Below are positions 1 to 8,287 of a stretch of DNA of 64,000 nt, piece after piece. The stretch spans positions 1,240,001-1,304,000 of the forward strand of contig NZ_JACIEH010000003.1 in assembly GCF_014196745.1 (NCBI RefSeq), read 5' to 3'. Source of the DNA: Sphingomonas kyeonggiensis. GTDB taxonomy: Bacteria > Pseudomonadota > Alphaproteobacteria > Sphingomonadales > Sphingomonadaceae. Position 1 is the first letter of the stretch, and each line of letters opens with the position of its first letter. A model generated the notes under the pieces. That model had not been told where the DNA came from and searched no databases. It saw nothing but the letters and a program-made list of their open reading frames with translations. The position numbers and the translations under genes are program-made.

Positions 1-163
1 CTTCCTCCACCGCGATCAGGAAGATCAGCTTGGCGAAGTCGCCGGGCTTCAGGCGGGTCCGCGCCGCTTCGTCGGGGATGTCGAACGCCTCGGCATCGAG
101 CGCGTGATAGTCGACGGCGCTGGCCAGGCACCAGCCATCCTCGTCGAGATCGGGCGTCTGCAT
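1..163 (-). CDS. hypothetical protein downstream of hisD (3' end outside window)
   Basis: The first 54 residues are visible, starting MQTPDLDEDGWCLASAVDYH and continuing with a charged stretch and a hydrophobic LKPGDFAKLIFLI segment. The ATG overlaps the hisD stop codon as TGATG, so the two genes are almost certainly translationally coupled and cotranscribed. I do not recognise the family from this fragment. Its position at the end of a hisG-hisD unit suggests it is made together with the histidine enzymes, but that says nothing firm about function. No signal peptide is visible. The C-terminus lies off the left edge of the window. Confidence 0.75.
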   Translation of the reverse strand, partial: MQTPDLDEDGWCLASAVDYHALDAEAFDIPDEAARTRLKPGDFAKLIFLIAVEE

Positions 164-1455
164 CACTTGCTCCTCAACCGGATAGCGACCGATTCGGCAT
201 GTGCCGGCAGGCCTTCCGCCCGGGCCAGCGCCACCGCCGCCGGCCCGATCGCCGCCAGCCCGGCTTCGTCGAGCGACAGGAAGCTGGTGCGCTTCATGAA
301 GTCGAGCACCGACAGCCCCGAGGCGAAGCGCGCGCGGCGCCCGGTCGGCAGCACATGGTTCGGTCCCGCGACATAATCGCCCACCGCTTCCGGGGTGTAG
401 CGTCCGATGAACACCGATCCGGCATGGCGGACCATCTCGAACAGCCCCTCGGCATTGTCGCAGGCCAGCTCGAGATGCTCGGGCGCCAGCCGGTCGACCA
501 GCGGCATCGCGGCGACGAGATCGGGCACCACGATGATCGCGCCGTTCGCGTCCCAGCTCGCCCGCGCCGTCTTCTCGGTGGCGAGCTGCGCCAGCGCGCG
601 TTCCACCGCCTCGGCGACCTTGTCGGCGAAACCGGCATCATCGGTGAACAGGATCGACTGGCTGGTCGGGTCGTGCTCGGCCTGGCTGAGCAGGTCGGCG
701 GCGATCCAATCGGCGTCGTTCTCGCCGTCCGCCACCACCACGATCTCGCTCGGGCCCGCGACCATGTCGATGCCGACCACGCCGTAGAGCTGGCGCTTGG
801 CCTCGGCCACCCAGGCGTTGCCGGGGCCGGTGATCACGTCGACCGGCTCGATCGTCTCGGTGCCATAGGCGAGTGCGGCGATCGCCTGCGCCCCGCCGAT
901 GCGCCAGATCTCGTCCACCCCGGCGAGATGCGCGGCGGCCAGCACCAGCGGATTGACTTCGCCATTGGGGGTAGGCGTCACCATCACCAGCCGGCCGACG
1001 CCCGCCGCCCTGGCCGGCAGCGCGTTCATCAGTACCGAGCTGGGATAGGCGGCGCGCCCGCCGGGGACGTACACGCCCGCCGCATCCACTGCCCGCCAGC
1101 GCGCCCCCAGCCGCACGCCGGCCGAATCGATCTCGTCGCGATCCTCGGGCTTCTGCTTGGAATGATAGATGGCGATCCGCTCGGCGGCGAGCTCGAGCGC
1201 GTCGCGCAGCTCGGGCTGCAGCCCTTCCCAGGCGGCGAGGCAATCGGCACGGTCGAGCTTCCAGCCCTGGGTGTCGAGGTCGAACCGGTCGAAGCGCTGG
1301 GTGAGTTCCTTCACCGCGGCATCGCCCTCGGTCCGCACCCGGGCGATCATCGCAGTCACGTCGCGGGCGACATCCTCGTCGGCCTCGCGCCGGGCATTGA
1401 CCAGATCGGTGAACGCCCTGGAGAAGCCCGCGTCGCTGGCGTTCAGCCGGATCAC
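163..1455 (-). CDS. hisD: histidinol dehydrogenase
   Basis: Catalyses the last two steps of histidine synthesis in the cytoplasm: NAD-dependent oxidation of L-histidinol through histidinaldehyde to L-histidine. The 430-residue product has the usual family length. The zinc ligands known from the E. coli enzyme are all present: Gln258 and His261 (in AEHDPTS), Asp360 (in VGDYVAGPNHVLPTG) and His419 near the C-terminus. The catalytic Glu326-His327 pair sits in APEHLEL. The start is the GTG overlapping the hisG stop as GTGA; the open frame continues far upstream in the same phase, but that part only shadows hisG. Coupling to hisG upstream and to a small unknown gene downstream indicates one operon. 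A complete enzyme is expected. Confidence 0.97.
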   Translation of the reverse strand: MIRLNASDAGFSRAFTDLVNARREADEDVARDVTAMIARVRTEGDAAVKELTQRFDRFDLDTQGWKLDRADCLAAWEGLQPELRDALELAAERIAIYHSKQKPEDRDEIDSAGVRLGARWRAVDAAGVYVPGGRAAYPSSVLMNALPARAAGVGRLVMVTPTPNGEVNPLVLAAAHLAGVDEIWRIGGAQAIAALAYGTETIEPVDVITGPGNAWVAEAKRQLYGVVGIDMVAGPSEIVVVADGENDADWIAADLLSQAEHDPTSQSILFTDDAGFADKVAEAVERALAQLATEKTARASWDANGAIIVVPDLVAAMPLVDRLAPEHLELACDNAEGLFEMVRHAGSVFIGRYTPEAVGDYVAGPNHVLPTGRRARFASGLSVLDFMKRTSFLSLDEAGLAAIGPAAVALARAEGLPAHAESVAIRLRSK

Positions 1456-2105
1456 GCCGCCACCGCCTTGCGGAACTTGTCGACCAGCGGCACCACCTCG
1501 GTCGCGCGCGTCTTGAACGCGGCGCGGTTGACGATCAGCCGGCTGCTCACCTCGGCGATCACCTCGACTTCGACCAGACCGTTCTCCTTGAGCGTCCGCC
1601 CCGAGGAGACCAGGTCGACGATGCGCGGCGCCAGGTCGAGCACCGGGGCCAGCTCCATCGCGCCGTTCAGCTTGATGCACTCGGCCTGCACCCCGCGCGC
1701 CTCGAAATGGGCGCGGGTGATGTGCGGATATTTGGTCGCGACGCGGACATGGCTCCAGCCGCGCGGATCGTCCCGGCTGGCGAGGTCCGCCGGCTCGGCG
1801 ACCGAGATGCGGCAATGGCCGATGCCCAGGTCGACCGGGGCATAGAGCTCCGAATAGTCGAACTCGGCCAGCACGTCCGATCCGACAATGCCCAGCTGCG
1901 CGGCGCCATGCGCGACGAAGGTCGCCACGTCGAACGCACGCACCCGGATCAGGTCGATCGCGGGCGTGTTGGTCTTGAAGCGGAGCGCGCGCGAGCGCTC
2001 GTCCGAAAAGTCCGGCTCGGGAATGATGCCGACGCGGGCGAGCAGCGGCAGCGCCTCGTCGAGGATGCGCCCCTTGGGGACGGCGAGGATCAGCGGTTCG
2101 GTCAT
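1452..2105 (-). CDS. hisG: ATP phosphoribosyltransferase, short form
   Basis: First enzyme of histidine biosynthesis, joining ATP and PRPP to give phosphoribosyl-ATP. The 217 residues start MTEPLILAVPKGRILDEAL, the typical HisG N-terminus with the PKGR motif, and contain the GIVGSDVL substrate-binding segment near residue 75. This is the short HisG form lacking the C-terminal regulatory domain. Short HisG proteins normally work in a hetero-octamer with the HisZ subunit, which is not in this window and should be elsewhere. The stop overlaps the GTG of hisD. A 62-base gap separates it from the divergent DUF2332 gene, so the shared promoters must lie there. Confidence 0.96.
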   Translation of the reverse strand: MTEPLILAVPKGRILDEALPLLARVGIIPEPDFSDERSRALRFKTNTPAIDLIRVRAFDVATFVAHGAAQLGIVGSDVLAEFDYSELYAPVDLGIGHCRISVAEPADLASRDDPRGWSHVRVATKYPHITRAHFEARGVQAECIKLNGAMELAPVLDLAPRIVDLVSSGRTLKENGLVEVEVIAEVSSRLIVNRAAFKTRATEVVPLVDKFRKAVAA

Positions 2106-2167
2106 CGAGCCGGGGCTTTACTCGGGGCACCCCCAAGGCGCAACAGAGCCACCGCGGAGGGTTTCTT

Positions 2168-3265
2168 ATGGCCAGTGAAGAGAATAACCGCGGCGCGTTC
2201 CGGATCCAGGAATTCTATTGCCGCAAGATGGACGCGCCCATCTACGCCGCCATCTGCGCCGCGATCGCCGACGGGCTGGATCGCGACAGCGAGACCGGGC
2301 GCAAGCTGCTCGACTGGCCGGGCGAGCCGACCCGCGATGCGCTGCCGCTGCGCCTGATCGGCGGGCTCCATGCGCTGGTGCTGGCCGGCAAGGACGCGGA
2401 ACTCGCCGAGATATTCGCCGGCAAGCTGGAGGGCGAGGCACTCCAGGCCGCGCTCAACCGCGTGCTCGTGCGCAACGATGCCGCCCTGCTTCCCTGGCTC
2501 GACGGCCCGCCCCAGACCAACGAGCCCGGCCGTTCGGGCGCGCTGATCGTCGGGCTGCTCGAGGTCGCGCGGCGCCTCGGCCCGAAGCTGGAGATCCTCG
2601 AGATCGGGTCGAGCGGTGGGCTCAACCTGCTCATCGATCGCTACCGCTTCGATCTGGGCGGCGCACTGCTCGGTCCGGCCGACTCGCCGGTGACCATCGC
2701 GCCGGTCTGGCTCGGTGATCCGCCCGATTTGCCGGCACTGGCGATCGTCTCCACCCGCGGCTGCGACGTGCAGCCGCTCGACGTCACCGATCCGGCGGTC
2801 GAGGCGCGGCTGTCCGCCTATGTCTGGGCCGAGACGCCGATGCGGCTGGAGCGGCTGCAAAAGGCGATCGGCATGATCCGCGAGCGCGGGGTGCGCCTGG
2901 ACAAGGCCGATGCCGCCGACTGGGTCGAAACCCGTCTCGCCGAGCCGCAGGAACAGGGCGTCACCCGGGTGCTGATGCATTCGGTCGTCTGGCAATATGT
3001 CCCCGACGCCAGCACCGCCCGCATCCGCGCCGCGATGGAGGCGGCCGGTGCTGCAGCCACGCCCGAGCGCCCGCTCGCCTGGGTGGCGATGGAGCCCGAT
3101 CGCGCGCTCGGCGAGCAGGTGGTGAGCGTGCGGGCCTGGCCCGATGGCGGGCCGCGCATCACGGTCGCCACCGCACATGCCCATGCTGCCTGGGTTCGCC
3201 CCGGCGCGGAACGCAGCTCGGAGCAGGGCATTCTCCTCGATGCCGCGGCCGAGGTGCGGATCTGA
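2168..3265 (+). CDS. DUF2332 family protein
   Basis: A 365-residue cytoplasmic protein with no signal peptide or membrane segment. The ILEIGSSGGLNLLIDRYRF segment near residue 142 resembles the glycine-rich motif I of Rossmann-fold methyltransferases, and VLMHSVVWQYV near residue 265 is typical of DUF2332, a family without an assigned reaction. A methyltransferase-like fold is inferred only. The ATG is preceded by a good ribosome binding site (GGAGGG). The stop overlaps the start of the next gene (TGATG), so the two are coupled. It is divergent from hisG, and nothing in its sequence points to a histidine role. Confidence 0.85.
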   Translation: MASEENNRGAFRIQEFYCRKMDAPIYAAICAAIADGLDRDSETGRKLLDWPGEPTRDALPLRLIGGLHALVLAGKDAELAEIFAGKLEGEALQAALNRVLVRNDAALLPWLDGPPQTNEPGRSGALIVGLLEVARRLGPKLEILEIGSSGGLNLLIDRYRFDLGGALLGPADSPVTIAPVWLGDPPDLPALAIVSTRGCDVQPLDVTDPAVEARLSAYVWAETPMRLERLQKAIGMIRERGVRLDKADAADWVETRLAEPQEQGVTRVLMHSVVWQYVPDASTARIRAAMEAAGAAATPERPLAWVAMEPDRALGEQVVSVRAWPDGGPRITVATAHAHAAWVRPGAERSSEQGILLDAAAEVRI

Positions 3266-3642
3266 TGAAGTCGACCAATTATCGCGACACGCTGATCACC
3301 GCGTCGCCGGATAGCCCGGTCTCGGCGGGGACAGTGCCCGAAAAGCCCGGCACGGTGGCGGCGGTCCAGCATGCGCTGCTCGCCCACCCTTATGCGATGA
3401 CCAGCGACGACCTGATCTTCGCCGCCTATCGCGAGCGCGGCGGCGACAAGGATCGCGACGAATTCTTCGCCAAGCCCCAGGCGTGCCTGCGCGCCTCGCC
3501 GCTGGTCAAGCAGTTCGGCTGGGGCGTGCACCATGACGGGGAGGGGCGGGTCGCGCTGCTCGGGATGGAGAGCGCCGAGTATCGCCGGCTGCTCGACGAT
3601 CCCGCGGTGGCCAAGACGCCGGGCATGCGGCGGGCCCGGTAG
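3265..3642 (+). CDS. DUF6157 family protein
   Basis: A 125-residue soluble protein beginning MKSTNYRDTLITASPDS, a start I recognise from the DUF6157 family (function unknown). It contains a central MTSDDLIFAAYRERG segment and ends in a basic tail. There is no signal peptide. Its start codon overlaps the stop of the DUF2332 gene, so the two are translated from one message. A REP-like palindrome begins a few bases after the stop and probably marks the 3' end of the transcript. Family assignment is from memory of the N-terminal sequence, so moderate certainty. Confidence 0.8.
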   Translation: MKSTNYRDTLITASPDSPVSAGTVPEKPGTVAAVQHALLAHPYAMTSDDLIFAAYRERGGDKDRDEFFAKPQACLRASPLVKQFGWGVHHDGEGRVALLGMESAEYRRLLDDPAVAKTPGMRRAR

Positions 3643-3655
3643 CCAAGCCCAATCC

Positions 3656-3804
3656 GTCATCCCGGCCCAATCCGTTATCCTGGCCGCCCCAATCGTCATC
3701 CCGGCGAAAGCCGGGATCTCAGGCGGAGGCTCGGGCGGCAGGACAAGAGCCGCACGAGATCCCGGCTTTCGCCGGGATGACGGTGTGGTTGCAATGTAGG
3801 ATTT
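3656..3804. repeat. REP-like palindromic repeat, copy 1, with leader and tail
   Basis: Two arms, 3694-3720 and 3756-3782, are inverted copies of each other starting CGTCATCCCGGCGAAAGCC; each arm also contains a short self-complementary CCCGGC...GCCGGG. A 35-base spacer separates them. A leader of degenerate short copies (from 3656) precedes the arms and is shared with copy 2. The tail TTGCAATGTAGGATTT (3789-3804) recurs next to copy 3 and alone at 13020. The element sits between a gene end and a convergent gene end, the usual place for REP elements. Confidence 0.9.
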
Positions 3805-3881
3805 CGTCTGGTTTCGTCGGCTTATGGCGCGGCAGGCACTTCGATTTCGGGGTGATTCGGATCGATGCGCCGGGCACCCGG

Positions 3882-3920
3882 GCAAAGTGAAACGATTTGC
3901 CCCGACTCCCTTCACTTTGC
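3882..3920 (-). terminator. possible terminator hairpin after the alpha/beta hydrolase gene
   Basis: GCAAAGTGAA (3882-3891) and TTCACTTTGC (3911-3920) form a perfect 10-bp stem with a 19-base loop, ending two bases past the hydrolase stop codon. There is no run of T, so an intrinsic terminator is possible rather than certain. Confidence 0.45.
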
Positions 3921-3922
3921 GG

Positions 3923-4810
3923 TCAGGCGAGCCACTCCAATATCGCCTCGGTCACCAGTTCGGGCTTCTCCCACGGCACGAAATGTCCGGCATTCGCGAT
4001 CTTCACCACGGTGAGGTCGGGCACATAGCCGGGGAGTTCGTCGAGCTGCACCGGCAGCAATGCGGTGTCCTGCATCGCCCAGATCACCAAAGCCGGCTGG
4101 GTCACCGGCGGGAAGGGCGCGTCGAGCCACACCGGGCGCTCGGGCGTCTCCCCTGGAGCGGGGACCAGCACTGCGCTGCCCCGGTACCAGTTGAGCATCG
4201 CGGTCAGCGCGCCCGGCGGGCTCCATTCGGCGAGATAGGCGGGCTTCTCCGGCTCGAGCAAAGCCGCGTCGGTGTACTTGGCGAAGCTCTGGTCGAAGAA
4301 CGCCTCCAGCCCGATCCGCTCGACGAACTTCTCGAAGTCCGGATTGCGGAAGGCGGTCATGTACTGGCTCGCCTCGCGCTGGGCGGGGTCGTCGAACAGG
4401 CTGCGCTGGAAGACCAAGGGATGCGGCGCGTTGACGATGATCAGCCGCGCGATCCGCTGCGGGTTCTGCAGCGCCGCCATCCAGGCGATCGCGCCGCCCC
4501 AGTCATGCCCCACCAGCGTGAACGGCCCGATGCCCAGATGATCGGCCAGCGCGAGCAGGTCGCCCACCGGCTTGTCCGGCGTGTAGTTCTCCACGCCCCC
4601 GGGCTTGGAGCTATGGCCGAAGCCGCGCTGGTCGGGCGCGATGACATAATGGTCCCGGGCGAGCGCCGGGATCTGGTTGCGCCAGGTGCGGTGCGATTCG
4701 GGAAAGCCGTGGAGCAGCACCACCGGCGGGTTGGCGGGATCGCCAGCGATCGCCACGTTCAGCTCTACGCCGGTGGGCAGCGCGATGCGCCGGAGTTCGA
4801 ACTCTGCCAT
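3923..4810 (-). CDS. alpha/beta-fold hydrolase, epoxide hydrolase-like
   Basis: A 295-residue cytoplasmic hydrolase. The oxyanion-hole motif HGFPE lies near residue 34 and is followed by PDQRGFGHSSKP. The nucleophile elbow VGHDWGG near residue 100 has aspartate as nucleophile, which is characteristic of soluble epoxide hydrolases and haloalkane dehalogenases rather than serine esterases. The C-terminal NAGHFVPWEKPELV supplies the catalytic histidine. Epoxide hydrolase is the better guess because the HGFPE and HDWGG combination is typical of that branch. The substrate is unknown. It is transcribed leftward alone, divergent from a small exported protein gene. Confidence 0.88.
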   Translation of the reverse strand: MAEFELRRIALPTGVELNVAIAGDPANPPVVLLHGFPESHRTWRNQIPALARDHYVIAPDQRGFGHSSKPGGVENYTPDKPVGDLLALADHLGIGPFTLVGHDWGGAIAWMAALQNPQRIARLIIVNAPHPLVFQRSLFDDPAQREASQYMTAFRNPDFEKFVERIGLEAFFDQSFAKYTDAALLEPEKPAYLAEWSPPGALTAMLNWYRGSAVLVPAPGETPERPVWLDAPFPPVTQPALVIWAMQDTALLPVQLDELPGYVPDLTVVKIANAGHFVPWEKPELVTEAILEWLA

Positions 4811-4913
4811 GTCGCCTCTCCCTGTTTCGGGCAGAGCCTAGCGAACATGCGACGAGCTGCAAGGACCCGATCGGCGCGGTGCACGTTGAGCCGCGGGACG
4901 AGAGGAGAGGGAC

Positions 4914-5402
4914 ATGCTCGCACTGTTGCCGCTGATGCTGGGGCTCGCGCTGCCGCCGGACGGGTTCGCGACGAAGAACATCAACAGCCTGGACGGCGAG
5001 GTGCTCGAGCTGCTCGGCCCGGGCTTCGTCGGTGCGCCGCGGCCGGGCAAGCTGGCCTATACCTGCCCCGATTGCGCGGGGCAGCCGATCCTCGGCATCG
5101 AGTTCGGCCGTCAGGTCGACGGCACCGAGGGGCGGGTCCGCTCGGGCGAGACCAAGATCGAGGACCTGGAGAAGCAATGCCAGGCGCGCAGCCCGGAGTG
5201 CAGGATCGAGGCGCTCGATGCCGGCCCGGCGGTCGGCTGGGTGAGCAGCTATGCGATCGGCAAGGACCAGGGCGCGACCGCGGTGCTGATCCGCGACGGC
5301 GACCTGCTGACGATCCGCTCGGTCGCCAACGACGCCGCGATGGCCCGCGCCAATCTCGACAAGCTGCTGCCGCTGGTGCGCGAGAAGATCATCGGCTCCT
5401 AG
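4914..5402 (+). CDS. small exported hypothetical protein
   Basis: A 162-residue protein with a short hydrophobic N-terminus (MLALLPLMLGLALPPDG) that looks like a signal peptide, so it is probably periplasmic. The mature part has four cysteines, two of them as CPDC near residue 51 and the others about 38 and 47 residues later, compatible with disulfides or metal binding. I do not recognise the family. A strong ribosome binding site (GGAGAGGG) precedes the ATG. It stands alone between the divergent hydrolase and a REP-like element. Confidence 0.75.
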   Translation: MLALLPLMLGLALPPDGFATKNINSLDGEVLELLGPGFVGAPRPGKLAYTCPDCAGQPILGIEFGRQVDGTEGRVRSGETKIEDLEKQCQARSPECRIEALDAGPAVGWVSSYAIGKDQGATAVLIRDGDLLTIRSVANDAAMARANLDKLLPLVREKIIGS

Positions 5403-5413
5403 CCGTCATCTCC

Positions 5414-5524
5414 ACCAATCCGTCATCCCGGCAGCCCCACAATCGTCATCCCGGCGAAAGCCGGGATCTCATGCGGCTCCTTCCCCGCGCTACGGCACGA
5501 GATCCCGGCTTTCGCCGGGATGAC
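5414..5524. repeat. REP-like palindromic repeat, copy 2
   Basis: Arms at 5444-5470 and 5499-5524 match copy 1. The leader (5414-5443) also matches copy 1 closely: both read CCAATCCGT, then ATCC, GGC and GCCCCA before the first arm. This copy lacks the TTGCAATGTAGGATTT tail. Confidence 0.9.
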
Positions 5525-5543
5525 AGTTTGATTGAGATGCGAA

Positions 5544-5726
5544 TCAGAGGGACCGGCGAACCGGTCCTTTCCCCTTGGTCCGGCTGGTCAAATGGAACTG
5601 CCGGCACCGGTCGCAGCGATAGGGGCGCAACTCCCAGCCGCTCTTCGCGATCGCCGCCAGCGCTTCCTCCCGCGAAGGATAGCGCGCCTTGCGCCGGCAG
5701 ACGCTGAGCCGGGTGCTAGGGATAGC
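5544..5726 (-). CDS. small CxxC zinc-ribbon-like protein, start codon not visible
   Basis: An open frame of 60 codons overlaps the 3' end of the pirin gene. Its translation includes ARYPSREEALAAIAKSGWEL and then YRCDRCRQFHLTSRTKG, with a CxxCxxxH pattern that looks like a real small zinc-binding protein. The codons carry the GC-rich third positions of the genome. However, no ATG, GTG or TTG occurs between the in-frame stop at 5727-5729 and the conserved part. Either an unusual start is used, or the 5' end has been lost and this is a remnant. Similar small proteins exist in sphingomonads as far as I recall, without assigned function. Confidence 0.45.
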   Translation of the reverse strand, partial: AIPSTRLSVCRRKARYPSREEALAAIAKSGWELRPYRCDRCRQFHLTSRTKGKGPVRRSL

Positions 5727-6615
5727 TCACCGTCTTGGGCACTTCGGGGATCGGGATGAATTCCTTGTCGTCGCCGGGCACCTTGGGGAAGTTGCCCGCC
5801 TTCCAGTCTTCCTTGGCCTGGTTGATCCGGTCGCGGCTGGAGGAGACGAAGTTCCACCAGACGTGGCGCGGGGTGGCGAAGTCCTCGCCGCCGCACAGCG
5901 CCACCCGGCCGCCGCCGGACGAGCGCAGGATGGCGGTGATGCCGGGGCGCAGGATGTAGAGGGTCGCGACTTCCATCTCGATCCCGTCGATGCTGGCGTC
6001 GCCATAGGCGAGGTAGACTGCCCGTTCGGTCGCCGACGGGTCGATCGGCACCGCGCCGCCCTCGTCCAGGGCGATGTCGGCATAGATGGTCTGGGCATAG
6101 GTGGTGGTCGGCGCCTTGGCCCCCCACAGTTCGCCCATGATCACCCGGGCCCGCGCGCCCGGCGACTCGACGATCGGCAGGTCGGCGGCGGCGACATGCT
6201 CGAAGGCCGGGTCCATCTCTTCCCGGTCCTCGGGCAGGGCGAGCCAGGTCTGGATGCCGGAGAGCTCGGGGCCCTTCTCGCGTTCGGCGCTGGGCGAGCG
6301 CTCGGAATGGACGATGCCGTGGCCGGCGGTCATCAGGTTCACTGCGCCCGGTTCGATCGTGGCGAAGGTGCCGAGCGAGTCGCGATGGTCGATCGCGCCG
6401 GCGTAGAGATAGGTGACGGTGGCGAGGTTGATGTGCGGGTGCGGGCGCACGTCGATGCCGGTGCCGACGGTCAGACGGGCCGGGCCCATCTGGTCGAAGA
6501 AGATGAACGGCCCCACCATCGTCCGCGGCTTGGACGGCAGCGTGCGGTGGACCTTGAAGCCGCCCAAATCATGGGTGGTCGGCGTGATGATCTGGGTGAA
6601 AAGCTCGTCGGTCAT
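5716..6615 (-). CDS. pirin family protein
   Basis: A 299-residue bicupin. The N-terminal cupin has the pirin metal-binding signature: RPHPHINLATVTYL (His residues near 60-62) followed by HGIVHSE near residue 101, which normally bind iron. Bacterial pirins act as quercetinases or as redox-responsive partners of other enzymes; which applies here cannot be told from sequence. The ATG at 6613-6615 is chosen because it gives the family N-terminus and has an upstream GAGAGG; the open frame runs further upstream without support. The 3' end overlaps the small CxxC frame. Confidence 0.92.
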   Translation of the reverse strand: MTDELFTQIITPTTHDLGGFKVHRTLPSKPRTMVGPFIFFDQMGPARLTVGTGIDVRPHPHINLATVTYLYAGAIDHRDSLGTFATIEPGAVNLMTAGHGIVHSERSPSAEREKGPELSGIQTWLALPEDREEMDPAFEHVAAADLPIVESPGARARVIMGELWGAKAPTTTYAQTIYADIALDEGGAVPIDPSATERAVYLAYGDASIDGIEMEVATLYILRPGITAILRSSGGGRVALCGGEDFATPRHVWWNFVSSSRDRINQAKEDWKAGNFPKVPGDDKEFIPIPEVPKTVSYP

Positions 6616-6700
6616 GGTGCCCCTCTCGTCGCCGGATTCATAGCCTGCGCTATCTGGAGCGGACAGCCATAGTTTGGAAACCCACCCTTTCGGGTCGCCG

Positions 6701-6985
6701 CTATTCCCCCGGTGCCCGCGCCTTGATCGCCAGGGCGTGGATGCGGCCGGTGAGCAGGTCGGCCAGCGCGTTGTTGACCATCCGCTGGCGCTGGACGCGC
6801 GACTGGCCCTGGAATGCGGGGCTCTCGACCACCACGGTCCAGTGCGATTCGCCGGTGCCGTCATCGCCCAGGTGCCCGGAATGGTGATGGCTGTCGTTGA
6901 TCACCTCGAGATGCGTCGGGGCGAGGCCGGCGGTGAGGCGGGCAGCGATGATATCGGCGAGTCCGCCGCTGGAAGGGTTCGTCAT
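6701..6985 (-). CDS. bolA: BolA family protein
   Basis: A 94-residue protein with the BolA fold, containing LEVINDSHHHSGH (near residue 27), FQGQSRVQRQRMV and a C-terminal HALAIKARAPGE. BolA proteins bind monothiol glutaredoxins and [2Fe-2S] clusters and can act as DNA-binding stress regulators. The SHHHSGH histidines are the expected cluster or nucleic-acid ligands. The ATG at 6983-6985 gives a family-length product. It is divergent from the J-domain gene with only 36 bases between starts; this gap contains a CCTATATAGG palindrome that may be part of the shared promoter. The partner glutaredoxin is not in the window. Confidence 0.93.
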   Translation of the reverse strand: MTNPSSGGLADIIAARLTAGLAPTHLEVINDSHHHSGHLGDDGTGESHWTVVVESPAFQGQSRVQRQRMVNNALADLLTGRIHALAIKARAPGE

Positions 6986-7021
6986 CGCGCCTATATAGGC
7001 GGTTTGCTCAAGGGAGGTCAC

Positions 7022-7636
7022 GTGGCTGAGAGCCAGCCCAAGAAGGACAGGTCGAATGCGCGGTTCCACGGTCGGGTGGAGGCGCCGGGGAGATTGTGCT
7101 CGGAACCGGGCTGCAACGAGCCGGGCGAGTTCCGCGCGCCCGCAGGCGGCAGCCGCGCGACGTTCGACGGACCGGGCGAATATCGCTGGCTGTGCCTCGA
7201 TCACGTCCGTGCGTTCAATTCGGGCTATAATTTCTTCCAGGGGATGAGCCCCGACGAGATCCACGACGCCCAGCGGCCCTATGCCGGCTGGGAGCGCGAG
7301 ACGCGTGCCTTCACCGGCAATGGCGGCGCCGACCGCCCGCCGCGCTGGGCCGATTTCGCCGATCCGCTCGATGCGATCGGCGCGCGGTTCCGCGACCGGA
7401 TGAAGGACCGTGGCGAGCGCAAGGACGGCAAGCCGCTGTCCGGGCAGGACCGCGAGTCGCTCAAGATCCTCGACCTCGAGATCGACGCCGACCGCACCGC
7501 GCTGCGCAAGCGCTATTCGGAGCTGGTCCGCAAGTTCCACCCCGATCGCAACGGCGGCGACCGGACGCATGAGGGCCGGCTCCAGCGGGTGATCGAGGCG
7601 TACCAGCACCTCCGCACCTCGCCCGCCTTCGCCTGA
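7022..7636 (+). CDS. J-domain (DnaJ-like) protein
   Basis: A 204-residue protein whose J domain is at the C-terminus: from about residue 145 it reads ILDLEIDADRTALRKRYSEL, then RKFHPDRNGG with the HPD motif that stimulates Hsp70 ATPase. The N-terminal half has a pair of cysteines (CSEPGC) and an aromatic-rich segment, as in alphaproteobacterial J proteins usually found beside bolA and cobS. The GTG start is supported by an upstream GGAGG. It partners with DnaK by inference. Its 3' end is only three bases from the convergent GST gene. Confidence 0.88.
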   Translation: MAESQPKKDRSNARFHGRVEAPGRLCSEPGCNEPGEFRAPAGGSRATFDGPGEYRWLCLDHVRAFNSGYNFFQGMSPDEIHDAQRPYAGWERETRAFTGNGGADRPPRWADFADPLDAIGARFRDRMKDRGERKDGKPLSGQDRESLKILDLEIDADRTALRKRYSELVRKFHPDRNGGDRTHEGRLQRVIEAYQHLRTSPAFA

Positions 7637-7639
7637 GCT

Positions 7640-8287
7640 TCAGTCGGCGGGACGGGTGTTCACCGCCAGCTGGTCGGCAAAGGCACGCCGATAGGCAGGC
7701 CGGGCCTCGCCGCGCGCCACATAAGCGGCGAGGCCCGGATGCTGGTCGAGCAGGCCGGACGGGCGAAGCCTGAGCAGCACCGAGACCATCATCAGGTCGC
7801 CCGCGCTGAACGCCCCATCGAGCCATTCCGCTTCGCCCAGCCGCGCGGCAAGCTGGCGCAGCCGGCCATGGATGCGCTCCACGACCAGCGGCATCCGCTC
7901 GGCTGCCCAGGGCTTGTCGCCCTCGAGGATCCGGACATTGACCAGGTCGAGGATCACGGGTTCCACCGTGTTCACCGCGGCGAACATCCAGGTGATCGCC
8001 CGTGCCCGGCCGGCGGCATCCTCGGGGAGCAATCCGGGGAAGCGCTCGGCCAGGTGGAAGACGATTCCGCCCGTCTCGAACAGCGCGAGGTCGCCTTCCT
8101 CATAGGTCGGGATCTGGCCAAAGGGATGGATCGCCAGATGTGCCGGTTCCTTCATCTCGGCAAAGTCGACCAGCCGAACGTCATAGGGCTGGCCCACTTC
8201 CTCGAGTGCCCAGCGCACCCGTGTATCGCGCGCCAGCCCCTTGCCGCCGTCGGGGGAACGATCGAAGGCGGTGATCGTGATCCTCAT
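7640..8287 (-). CDS. glutathione S-transferase family protein
   Basis: A 215-residue GST-fold protein starting MRITITAFDRSPDGGKG. The thioredoxin-like N-terminal domain contains the cis-proline segment FGQIPTYEEGDLALFETGGI (near residue 55), followed by a helical C-terminal domain. It conjugates glutathione to electrophiles or acts as a reductase; the substrate is unknown. It is the last gene of the eight-gene leftward cluster; its ATG overlaps the stop of the upstream VOC gene as ATGA. It resembles the second GST of the same cluster (9498-10151), so the two may be paralogues. Confidence 0.9.
   Translation of the reverse strand: MRITITAFDRSPDGGKGLARDTRVRWALEEVGQPYDVRLVDFAEMKEPAHLAIHPFGQIPTYEEGDLALFETGGIVFHLAERFPGLLPEDAAGRARAITWMFAAVNTVEPVILDLVNVRILEGDKPWAAERMPLVVERIHGRLRQLAARLGEAEWLDGAFSAGDLMMVSVLLRLRPSGLLDQHPGLAAYVARGEARPAYRRAFADQLAVNTRPAD

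Noticed and set aside
3533..3799. Frame reading through REP copy 1 after the DUF6157 gene
   Set aside because: It is only the translation of the palindrome and lacks any ribosome site.
5532..5759. Plus-strand frame over the CxxC frame and pirin 3' end
   Set aside because: It has no ribosome site and no recognisable sequence; the opposite strand holds the better candidate.
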